DNA of 64,000 nucleotides from Oxytricha trifallax (Eukaryota > Ciliophora > Spirotrichea > Sporadotrichida > Oxytrichidae): NCBI GenBank assembly GCA_000711775.1, contig ARYC01019317.1, positions 29,783 to 93,782 on the forward strand, given 5' to 3'. Positions 49,432 through 59,268 of this stretch are shown here, one piece after another (positions within the stretch are counted from its first letter, which is position 1; each line of letters begins with the position of its first letter). The position numbers and the translations under genes are program-made. Under the pieces are notes generated by a model. That model had not been told where the DNA came from and did not search any database. It saw only the letters and a program-made list of their open reading frames with translations.

Positions 49432-49615
49432 ATTTGTTCCTCTTACTATTAATGAATTTAAAATTATAACTTAAAGACTTCTGGATCCTATTGTTTAAAA
49501 TATTACTATTAATATGGGCATCTTATAGGAGCTCAACCCTGCAAAGATACGTGGAGAAAGTTTGCAGAAGCTGTAACAAACTGCAGAGATGGAGCTCCAT
49601 TTTAATCAATTTAGT

Positions 49616-49822
49616 TCCATTAAATTAGTACTAAATTTGTTTAAATTTAATTAGTACTGGTACTAAATCCGTTTAATTTTAATTGGTACGAATTTAATAG
49701 TACCAAAACTTAATTAGTACCTAGTTTTAAACTATTGAGGTTTTAATGGAAAAGTTCAAAATGGTTCAAAACCTAATTGGTACCAGTACCAACCCAATTT
49801 TATACTTGGTTGGTACCAAAAT
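49616..49822. promoter_or_regulatory. GGTACC/AGTACTAAAT repeats between divergent TBE genes
   Basis: At least ten copies of TTGGTACC, TAGTACTAAAT and close variants in both orientations occupy the spacer between the accessory gene and the zinc-finger kinase. It is equivalent in position to 21225-21400 in copy A, but the motif has diverged in sequence. Confidence 0.5.
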
Positions 49823-49993
49823 CAAAATTATTAAGAATGAAATTAGAGAATTAAAAGTAATAAAATAAACATAAATATGATCTCTAACACCTCTAAAACA
49901 ACCATTATTGCTGTAGGATCAACTCCTATACAGAGTTACTATTCCAGAGAGGTTATTAGAGCTTAATAATAGAAATTTAAATTTGAATTTAAA

Positions 49994-51434
49994 CATGACG
50001 GCTAACTTAAATCGTAAAGCAGTTTCTCTTGGAGAAGGATAATCATAACTAAACTTTGGGTCCTCCAAGAAACCAGAAGTAATCTATAAAGAAAGGGAGG
50101 TTGAGCTAAGAGTTCTAGAGTTTGAAGCAGAGGTTTTAAAATTGAAGTTTAAACAAGAAATAGAGTGCAGAGGTGGAATTTAAACATAAATTGAATTAAT
50201 TGAGGAAGAAAAGGAACAGCAACAGATAGACAAAGTTAAAACATTCTAATGGGAAGACTGCTAATTACTTCTCAGCTGAGTCAAGCTTGAAGAGGCACAT
50301 CAAAGAGATACACTCTGGTAGAGCTAAGATATACTTTAAGCATGATAAAGTAGATGGTAGGTATTAGTGCACAACATGCATGAAGTCTTATACTCACCCA
50401 GCCAAAGTAAAGAGACATATGCAAAACCAACTTAAGCGAATTCCTGATTAAAGATGAAGAAACTTAAAAGCTTATACCTGCTAAAAGAAAAAACAACTCT
50501 CTTTAGTCATAAAGAGAACAGGAGGAGAGGCTCAAGAGACAGAAGCGATTTGAATCAATGAATCAGCCAGCAAATGGTACTCTTATAGCATGTCTTAAGA
50601 AAGAGCTATGTATATACCTGCATTGAATGCGATTAATATTGACAGCTGTATTGAAAATTACTTGCATTTTGATCTGCCAAACAAGGCTAAGCTTATAGTT
50701 ATTGATGAGTATGCTTACAAAGTATATCCTTTTAAGTATCTCATTAAAAATGAGCAGTATCAAAATGAATTTGCAAATGAATACATAATACTGAGGGAGG
50801 CTTAGAAAAAATAGTTTAAAAACTTACTTAGACTTGATGGAGTTATTCTTGGGCATGGCTTTGTTGCATTAAGACTAAAAAAGTTTGAAAAGACTTTGAG
50901 AGAGTATCTCTGCCATAATAGATACCCAGATGATTTAAATGAGATACTATCAGAAATGATTAAGGGTGTATTAGAGCTTCATGAACTTGGGTATGTGCAT
51001 AGAGATTTGAAGCCTGAAAATGTTATGATTAATCTCTGTCCATTAGAAATAGTCGTCATTGATTTCAATAGAGCGATAAGATAAGAAATAGTGACTTTGG
51101 CTAAGGTGCTTGGCACACCAGGATACTTTCCAATCAGGGAGAAGTGGACTAATGGCTCAGTTTAGTGGGATGTATGGGCAATGCTGCAATAATCTTAGAG
51201 TGCGATATGGAAAGTATGTCTTACTTTGGAACAAAGCACGAGAAACAATCAATAAGTTTGGCTTCAAAACATATATAACAGGAAGATGTCTGCAATTAAA
51301 TTAAGAAGCTTGTAGAGATGATAATCGTAAGAGCTCCAGCTTATCCTAGATAATCATTAGAACACATACATGAACCACTACAGAGAGCTAGATTCAAGAG
51401 GTACCACAAAGATAAGCAAATAAAATTCGTTTGA
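49994..51434 (+). pseudogene. TBE zinc-finger protein kinase, copy C
   Basis: ATG 49994 begins a charged, coiled-coil-like N-terminus. A frame change near 50255 leads to a finger remnant (SLKRHIKEIH) and a complete C2H2 finger (CTTCMKSYTHPAKVKRHM). The kinase domain runs from about 50600 to 51300: YAYKVYPFKY (candidate Lys), GYVHRDLKPENV (catalytic loop), VVIDFNRA (DFN for DFG) and GTPGYFP (activation segment). A frameshift near 51140 breaks the C-lobe. The DFN variant is the same in copy A, so it is a family trait rather than damage. The substrate is unknown. Confidence 0.85.
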
Positions 51435-51756
51435 TTTAAGTCAACTGATAATCATTAATATACATAAAACTCATAAAAAACTTGCGTTTTCTCTATTAAC
51501 CCCAATAAGACCCCAACTATACCCTACAAATCAAAGCACTTATAAACCTCACTAAGGGGTTTTGGGGTTTTGAATGCTGTTCCAAGTCACCATAAACCAC
51601 TAATGGTGAAGGGTGTTGATGGTTTGAAGATTCATTATTAGTATTAGTGCTATGGACATCGATAGTGGATCTTACGACCACCTACGACTAAGTCATGATA
51701 AATAAACTTACAAGACTAACTAGTCATACTAGTCTGCACTTAGTCGCCTCCTTCAA

Positions 51757-52057
51757 TCTTAAATTTAAGACAAATGATTATAACTGTGGTTGATTAAATT
51801 GATTAATAGTTAAGTTAAATTTAAAAGTTAATAGTAGTAATCAAGACTTAATCACAAACCACCCAAATGAACAATGGTGAAGGGTAGTTGAATACTCTGA
51901 CTTTCATGTTCAGACTAGTCAAGACTACTCTCAATCAACCTAGTCTTCGACTATATCCTTATTAATAGTCACTTAGTCGCAATTTCGCATTAATCAACGT
52001 GTGTCAATTCACTATCAACTCATAAACTAAGCATGAATTGGGTTTTTGGGGTATTGT
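51757..52057. repeat. Right 301-bp TIR
   Basis: Inverted copy of 46973-47273, ending GGGTTTTTGGGGTATTGT. Confidence 0.9.
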
Positions 52058-52360
52058 ATCGGAACAAATATCAAAAGTTTAAGAGGGACTTTTCTAATTA
52101 TTTATGGATAAGTATTTTTGTTCAATTCAAATTTGAAGATAAATAATATGTGAATAAAGTAATAATTACATATCATCTAAAACGGTTATTGAATCTTTTT
52201 TGACAAAATGAAATAAATCAGCATTTTCCCTGATATTAAGATTTGGAGTCTGACAGTAATTACTGCATGTCAGGTATTGATTTTAACTATATCATATTTC
52301 ATAATGGATGTGCAATGACAAGTCAGCAGCAAACATAATCATATTATCCTAAGATTTTAA
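52058..52360. other. Spacer between two elements
   Basis: About 300 bp of AT-rich DNA without features. It is the only unique-looking sequence between the 301-bp-TIR element and the large element. Confidence 0.5.
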
Positions 52361-52476
52361 TATATAAACCCCAATACATATATGCGTGATAGATCTATAA
52401 GTTGGTATAGTGATGATTTAATATCGATAAATAGCGAAATTCCAAACTTCACAATTTAACTTATTATGAGAGGGCC
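52361..52476. repeat. Left TIR of the 10.4-kb element
   Basis: Pairs with 62670-62791. It contains a single C4 block at the tip, then ATACATATATGCGTGAT and on to TTAACTTATTATGAGAGGGCC. Confidence 0.9.
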
Positions 52477-53138
52477 AATTCAAGAGTCTTAGAAAGAGAG
52501 TCTTTAAGAATGCTGCTAATTACAGTTTGAGTGTTATAGTGATCATATATTGTTGAAAGTGTTCCTTATACTATACTAAGTCCATATGTCCATAAAATCA
52601 GTAGCTTTCCCAACTACTTTTTCCAAAAAATCAACTTTAGTATAAACCCCCCCTCTTATAGGGTCTAAAATCCAGTCTGAAGTCTAGAATCCAAAGCCAG
52701 TCTGGACCCCTTCAACCATGACCTCGATTTTCGAAAACGAGTGCCTTTGCTTTCCATTCTACTTTCACTGCACATTTCTACTGGTTATATGTACGTTATG
52801 AACAGTATAGGGTTGAATTCACCATTAGGCCCTCGGATTTTTCGATTTTTCCAAAAAGCCAATTTTCAATGAGGCCAGACTCGAACAGCACTCAAAAGAC
52901 CCATGGCGGGTCCGCCATTTCTTGCAAGCCTACTTTTTTCACCTTTATATGTTGGTATTAACATAAGCAATGCATTTGAACTGGTTTGCGGGCTGTAGCT
53001 CTTTAAATCCACTGGATAAGTGAAGGAGAGAGGTTTTTCTTATAGTAAATTTGAAGAATCCAGTGGTATTTTTTAATAATCCACCTATTAAATTTAAAAA
53101 TCCAGTATATAATACTATAATCAAAACTTAAAAATACC
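52477..53138. other. 5' region upstream of the helicase gene
   Basis: Less AT-rich than typical intergenic DNA in this window. A frame around 52840-53020 reads ARLEQHSKDPWRVRHFLQAY with flanking stops and might be a small peptide or a relic. An imperfect direct repeat of AATCCACTGGAT/AATCCAGTGG lies near 53005-53065. It presumably contains the promoter. Confidence 0.35.
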
Positions 53139-56100
53139 ATGAATCCAGCCCAAGAGCGGGATCAGCTTGCTGAGTCTTTTCCCCTATAGATTGAAGAACG
53201 AAGCCCTGGTAAGCTTTTTTCCTTTACTAAGCACCTATATTAGAGTTAAGGAATGATAATTCAAATGAATAGTTAGCTCAACTTCTTGAGCAGGGTGATC
53301 GGATTTTTGAAAATCTTGAAGCCAAGGCTAATATTGATGAGGGCGGCAAAGTGAAGGGCATTAAAGCTGAGTACAAGGGAGCCCAAGATAGCGTCAAAAT
53401 CAATAGAGCAAAGGAATTCCTACATTTAAACAACTATGATTTGAGTATCCTGTTGTAGCAGGAGGATTTCAAAGGCTATTAAAAGACATGGGATTTTAAG
53501 AACGTTGTGAGAAAGTTTATAAACAATAACAAAAACAAGAAAGCCAAGAACAGCAGTGATACCAAGTCACTGGTCTCTGAAAATCTTAACCACTCCCTCT
53601 CAAACGAGGAAATGAAGGTGAGTGAGTTCCAGACTACTGTGAGCTTAGCAAGTGAATCAATGCAAGCTCCGAGACCCTTACCTTAGCTGGTTATTAACTA
53701 TGGCTCAATCATTGGCCATGAGATGTTGGTCAAGCACTTTGAAAGTTTCAAATAATCAAATTATTAATAAAAGGAACAGATCCTTCAAGATATAATGGCC
53801 CGCAACACCCAATCACTCTTTTCATTCCTTTAGCACTTTTAGATGGCAAATGAACCCTAAGTGAACCAAGGGCTCTTCTATTTAATTACAGAGTTGATCT
53901 CAAGTAACTAAAAGCTAGACTAAAACTCCAAGGCTCGTATCTTCTTGGCTGCCCTCAGTTACTATACAGGGGAAAAATATCAGCCAGAAGAGAACTTAAT
54001 ATAAGAAGCAATTCTCTTACTTATTAGGTCACCCAATGCTAGACAAGCTATAGGCTTAGCCAACTTGGTCTTTATTACTGAGGCAACATGTCTGAGTAAG
54101 CAGCTTGCTATAGTCTAGAAGCTAAACGACTCTAATCCAGGCATCATTCAGCTTTTGGCTTAAACATGGCACTACTTTTCAATTGACCCTTAGGTCATCA
54201 AACTAATACCAAATTCCTTCTTTATAATGAACGTGCCTTTTATTATCTTGCTTAAGCAAGACTGTGGATTGAACCTTATAAGAGACATTCCTGTAGAGTA
54301 TACAGAGTACTTTGTAAGAATATGTGCCTTATGCTCTGCCCCTAACTTAGAGTCTTTAAAAGACTACATATCTTCAACAAGGGCAACCTTCTTATAAAAG
54401 CAAGAAGTCATCGACAAAGTCTCAATGGTGCATTTTATGAAAGGCCTTGCTTAAAGACTGCAAAGCAGAGATCAATAATGGGTAGGGAAGATTGAACAAA
54501 TCAGGAAAGTATAGTAGTTGATTGTGAATGCGCAAGTCGAGAAAAATGTATAGTTAAGCATTCACACTATTGACAACTGTCTAAACTGTGACTTCTCTGA
54601 CCTTGATAGAATAATGCAATTGCCAAGGACTATGGAAGCCTTCTCTGAAAAGGCTGTTAATGACCTTCTTTAGCTATTCAAGAATGAGAACTTATATAAC
54701 CAAGGAGCATCCAGATTCAATAGCAGGTCTCCAAAGGAACTCTTAAGAGTAAGTGCCGAATTAGAAACTTTGGAGTAAAATTTAGGCTTCAAATTCTACT
54801 GCTCTCAGGTCTTATGTTTAAACTATATCTGTGACAACCTTAACAGCAATCACTTCATTCATTTTGGTATTGGCAATGGGAAGACCCTAATATGCATTGC
54901 TTTAGCAATCCTTATTGCTCTTAAAACTTAAAGATCAGTCTTTATACTCAGCAAGAATGAGCACTTAGTGCAAAGAGACTTCAAACGATACTAGAGAGTC
55001 ATTAAAGCAATGTAGCTTAATTGCAATCTAAACTTCTTTGCCAAGGATACTGGCATCTATTTCTACACTTACCCCTAATTAAAGAAGATGCAAAAGAACA
55101 GCAAGGCTGTGAGTGTATGATAGCAAAGCTACGTATTAGTGGACGAGTACGACTGGATTATGTTTGATGGCTCTGTTGATACTATAATCAACTCTCTTGA
55201 GTACTTTCAGCAAGCTCATAAAGTGATAGGATTTTCTGGAAGCAATCTCTCTTTTACTGAAGAGAACTGTTTAAAGCTAGCTTTTCAAGCTACACCTGTA
55301 GTATTTCCCACTCTTGATAAACTCTAGGGAAATAAAAAGACTCAATACCCGGATGTGTTTGTGAGCACTAATTAGAGTGATTACTTGGCTAAGATCAAAG
55401 AAATTATAATAGAGCAGCTAAGCCACTCCCCAGTTCTAATAGTGGCTTCAACTAACTATAATGCAATAGAGATAGGCCATTTGAGATCGGGCTACGACTT
55501 CACAAGTTTAAGCAGAGGGCAAGCCGCCAATATCGAATCCATGATTGAAGGCAGATACTTAATGAAGAATGCGAAAAAGGAATATGGAATATACTTGCTG
55601 AATGAAGCTCATGGAAGAGGGACTGACATTCAGACGAATGATGAAATCAACTAGAACGGAGGTTCTTACCTCATCATCGCAGATGTCTTCTCTAAAAGGT
55701 CTGAAGAGCAGATTATAGGAAGAATTGGAAGACTTAATACTAAGGGCAGATGGCAAAGAGTTTTGTATAGACTTAACTCCAAAGATAGTGCTGAGTAGCT
55801 TCTTTACGTAGAGTAGAATGAGATCGACCTTATATTAGACAAAAAGTTCAATGAAGTATAATTTAATTTGTAAGACAAATAAGAAGCTATTGATATGGAT
55901 ATTATTGATCAAGCAAAGGAGCCCGAAGTTCCTTCTGAATAGATTATAGCCATCGATCATTAAGTTGCAGTTGTAAAGGCTATAGTGGAGAAGATAGTCG
56001 AAAAAGTAGAAAGTTCTTTCATAGGAGCCAAAAAGGATATCGAGGAAGCAAAGAAGGCCTCTGAAGAGGAAATGAAAACTGAAGCTGTGGCTGAAGAGCC

Positions 56101-56545
56101 AGACACTCAAAGTAAATTAGGGTTCTATTAACCTTCTATCATAGAATTCATTGTAGAGAAGATGAGCCAGAACCCTGTGCTCTAAGACAAGCCTATTAGT
56201 GAAGTTGAGAAGATCTTCAAAAACGGCGTGAGGCGCCAATATGAGGAGATCACTTAAGAGCCAGGCAGAGAAAGATCGAAGAGCAAGGAAGGAAAGAAAT
56301 AGACTAATAAGAGAAGTAGGAAGGCTTATGAGAAGGCAGAGCAGATTAAGGACTTAGTTGAAAAGTGAGTTATACTTGTAAGGAGGAGTTGCAGAGACAA
56401 GTCTTTTAGTGAAACTTACAAGGAGCATGAAGAGGTCGAAGAAAGTATGGAAGCCTGGTTGAAGAAGGCTTCAAATTAAAAGAAAAACTTGAAAAGTGAT
56501 ATAGATCATAGGAACCCCTAAAGAGAGGGGTTAAAAAGAAGATGA
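53139..56545 (+). CDS. SecA-like DEAD-type helicase/ATPase
   Basis: About 1108 residues from ATG 53139 to TGA 56545, with TAA and TAG as Gln. A 35-nt intron (53209-53243) and a 30-nt intron (56365-56394) each join exons in frame. At 55109-55123 a stretch GTGAGTGTATGATAG includes an in-frame TGA; removed as a 15-nt intron, it leaves the frame open. Motifs follow SecA-type helicases: GIGNGKTLICIALAIL (Walker A, about residue 565), VLVDEYD (Walker B, about 651), GRGTDIQ (about 809) and QIIGRIGRLNTKGRW (arginine-finger motif, about 845). The N-terminal half has no recognised domain, and the C-terminus is a charged coiled coil. There is no signal or membrane segment. Translocase preprotein-binding parts of bacterial SecA are not evident, so it is likely a nucleic-acid or protein-remodelling motor of the element. 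Confidence 0.8.
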
Positions 56546-56638
56546 TTTTAAAGCTCAATTTCTAAAAGAATTCACCATATTCTAACTCTTTCTATTAGTA
56601 GTGTTCAGAGAATGGATGAGAATAGAGACCAGCAGAAG

Positions 56639-57444
56639 TCAAAGGCTGAAGTTCTGCACCTGCCCTTCCAGATTCTGAGAGCCGAAGTCTTGCATAACTT
56701 GCTCCTTCATTTTGCGTAAGTCAAGTACTTCACTTTCCAAGTTATCATGCTCTTGCTTCAGCCTCTTAGTTTCTTATAGAAAGAGCTGCCTGTCTGACTT
56801 CAAGGCTGTCTCATAATCTTTCACCTCTTCAATTTCATCTCTTGTTCTCTTTCTTTTAGATGAGTCCTTCATGAGATTCACAGCTTTGCCTCTCTCGGCT
56901 ACAAAGGAAATGTAAAGAGAGTAAACTTACTGCTGAAGCTGAGGCATCTAGAGAGTGCGTCAACAAATTCAGGTCTCATTTCAATGACTAGGTCTCTGCT
57001 TTGCTCAAGCCTTTCTTTCCGTTAAAGCATTGCATCGTGAATCATGTTGGTGACACCGTCGGTGTCTAAGGTATAGAGCAAATCACAGATCCATTGCCTG
57101 TCTAAGTGGACCCAGTCTCGCTCATCAGGGAGAAAGTTGAGTAGTCTGGGGATGTCTCTCGCATAATCGAGGAAGTCCTGGACTGTAAGTCCCTCTATGT
57201 GAGGCACTGCGGACACTTTGACGTCTTCTCTTCTGATGTACTATGAAGACGGTTACAATTAAGGAGAGATGCTTACCTCCTTCTTTGCTCTTATGATGGA
57301 CTTGAAGAAGTAAATGTTGGTTGAATCAGGCTTGGGTAAGAAGGCCCGACAATCCTGGGTGAGAAAGTTGTAGAGCTCTTTCTTGCTTTTGCACTTCTAA
57401 GCTAGTTCTTAAACATTGATGCCAGTAAGTTACGCTTGGTTCAT
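56639..57444 (-). CDS. Basic coiled-coil (bZIP-like) protein
   Basis: 245 residues from ATG 57444 to TGA 56639 with two introns, 57241-57276 (36 nt) and 56899-56930 (32 nt), both GTAAG...TAG and both joining in frame. The N-terminal domain includes KKELYNFLTQD, SAVPHIEGLTVQDFLDYA and DWVHLDRQWICDLLYTLDTD. The C-terminal third has a basic cluster SSKRKRTRDE directly followed by a heptad-like leucine-rich coil (about residues 175-225), the arrangement of a bZIP DNA-binding domain, though the basic part is short. A decayed homologue with the same introns is at 31747-32530. It converges with the helicase and shares a 191-bp divergent promoter region with the transposase. A role as element-encoded DNA-binding regulator is inferred. 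Confidence 0.75.
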
Positions 57445-57635
57445 TAAATTCTAATAGGAGGGTGCCATCAGCCGTTTTAAATAGCCAAATATTGGCTCAT
57501 GAAGACAGCACTGTTACTATAATGAGATAGTCATTTTCACTATTATGAAATGCCTTCAGCATGATCCGATTTCCGCATGCGGATTTCCTACCAGCACCAA
57601 AGTAATTCATTATTAGGAAATTAAGCACTGAACTT
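57445..57635. promoter_or_regulatory. Shared divergent promoter region
   Basis: 191 bp between the start codons of the coiled-coil gene (leftward) and the transposase (rightward). It includes a TCCGCATGCGGA palindrome near 57570. The same divergent arrangement is kept in the decayed relative at 29.6-32.5 kb. Confidence 0.45.
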
Positions 57636-59268
57636 ATGGAATCAAGTTCTAAAAAGAGATAGTCTAAGCTGGTTGAATTTTTCCAATAAGAGGAAGAAGA
57701 TAAAAGCTCTAGTAGTTCAGATAGTGAGCGAAGCTCAAGTAGTGAAGCAGATGATGAAAGCAATACCGCAGATTACATAACAACCAATATGTTATACTAA
57801 AGGAACATTACAGTTGCTGATGTTGAGATAGAGACTGTAAGTAAAAGAGAGATGCTTAACTACTACTATGATCTGGAAGATTCATTAGAATCTTTGAATT
57901 TCAAAGGCTTTATTATTGATCCTAAGGAAACCTATAGAGTAAGTAAACTAGGAGGATTTAAGGAATCGTTACTAGATGGCCACTAAATATAGACTCTTGG
58001 CCAGATCACACTTGAGATCTACACTGACTATACCTAATCAGAATTAGAACCTTAAGGTATGCTCGAAAGAGCCCCTTTAATTGATATGAAGGAATTAGAA
58101 TAGAAAGTATTAGAGAACCATAAAATGAAAGATTCACTTCCAGTCTTTGGACAGCATACTTAGCTTTAAGCTATAGTGCCTCGAAGATAATTCAAGATCA
58201 TGAGGAAAGAAAAGGAGCAGCAGCAAAAAGAGCTAAAGCTGGCTCAGGAATCTCAAAGACTAAGGATGTCTGAAAAGCTAAACTGCTAGCAGATTATGAA
58301 GAGGCTTGGCATTTCATACTATAAGTTAAGAAGGTACCTTAACAATCCCTTAAAAAAAGCAAACTTTTGGAATCTTAAGTAAGTTAATAGAGGCAAGTAT
58401 AAGAAGCTGCACAGCAGAGCTCGCACTCATATAGTGAATATGCTTACTTATGACTAAGTGCCTATCTAAATATCAGATATACAGAAAAGCTTAGTGTCAA
58501 AGATCCAGCTTCACTGTTCAAAGTAGATGATTCGAAGGTTCCTTAAGAATGAACTAATGATGACATACAAGTAAGTTAAGTAGATAACGAACCTTCATAA
58601 CAATAACAGTAGTAAGCTTCAACGCTAGTATGCAGCCTAACAATTCATACTCTTTCTAAGTGAAGGCAAGAGAATTATTAACATTGATGAATCAGTATTG
58701 CACTAGACTGATGAGAGAAGAAGAGGCTGGACAGCTCCTTATGTTAAGAATAGAGTTACAAAATCTTAGAGGCTTAGTCAAATGAACTTGATTATTGGAG
58801 TTTCTAGTACTGGAGAGTTGTTCTATACTGTGAACAGGGGAAGAACTAATCAACACTCATTTATGTACTTCTTGTGCAAGCTTGCACTTACATTAGATGA
58901 TATAGATTTGGAGTGGAGAAAGAATACTGTTATCATGATTGATAACGCTCCCTATCACAGATCTTAAGAAGTAATGGCAAAGTATGACAATCTCAAATTA
59001 CCGCTCATGTTTCTTGGGCCTTATCATTACAGGCTAGCTCCAGCAGAGCTTATGTACTCTTGGATTAAGAACAGAGACCTGAATCCTTTGAATACAAGAG
59101 CCTAATCAAAGTAAGTTATGATAAGTTAATCCTTATAGAGGTTATTGGGCCGCCTTTATGAAAGAGCTTGGTATGAATATAAGTAGAATAAATCAAAATC
59201 TTGTTAGGAGATGCTACTATCATGTCTTAACTGCTGCTTTGGAATCTATCTCACTTAAAGACTTGTGA
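57636..59268 (+). CDS. DD34E (Tc1/IS630-type) transposase, intact
   Basis: 534 residues from ATG 57636 to TGA 59268, one 28-nt intron (59111-59138). The N-terminus is Ser/Glu-rich (SSSSSDSERSSSSEADDES). The middle is charged, then a likely helix-turn-helix region (QQIMKRLGISYYKLRRYL, about 215-235) and a second helical DNA-binding part precede the catalytic core. The triad is NIDES (Asp351), IMIDNAPYHRS (Asp436) and APAEL (Glu471), with 34 residues between Asp436 and Glu471. No frameshift or TGA interrupts it, which is unusual in this window. It is much longer than the TBE transposases because of its N-terminal extension. It would cut at the 115-bp TIRs. A decayed relative lies at 29560-30860. 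Confidence 0.88.

Larger units (their letters stand above)
47476..51572 (+). mobile_element. TBE: Telomere-bearing element, copy C
   Basis: A 4097-bp element. Both ends are intact telomere blocks: CAAAACCCCAAAACCCC at the left and the exact complement at the right, each followed by the conserved subterminal TTAGTGAGGTTTATAAG. The flanking triplets are ATT (left) and AAT (right). Both fit ANT but they are not identical, so one has mutated or the insertion did not make a simple duplication. The gene plan equals copy A. The transposase and zinc-finger frames contain single-base shifts, but the kinase core is open. Confidence 0.95.
46973..52057. mobile_element. 301-bp-TIR element, split by TBE copy C
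   Basis: 46973-47273 and 51757-52057 are inverted copies, roughly 98% identical by eye, with the telomere-like tip ACAATACCCCAAAAACCC. Without the TBE the element would be about 985 bp. It holds a short reading frame and has no transposase of its own. No clear target duplication flanks it. The tip resembles C4A5C3, so it may be mobilised by the TBE-type machinery. Confidence 0.85.

Noticed and set aside
55559-56110. Two minus-strand frames of 65 and 91 codons
   Set aside because: They are antisense to the helicase gene, which has clear motifs on the plus strand.
53139-56545. Helicase gene as a bacterial secA from contamination
   Set aside because: The frame needs TAA and TAG as Gln and short ciliate introns, and it lies inside a telomere-tipped element. 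It is therefore a ciliate germline gene.
57497-57763. Ser/Leu-rich minus-strand frame of 88 codons
   Set aside because: It is the complement of the Ser/Glu-rich start of the transposase.
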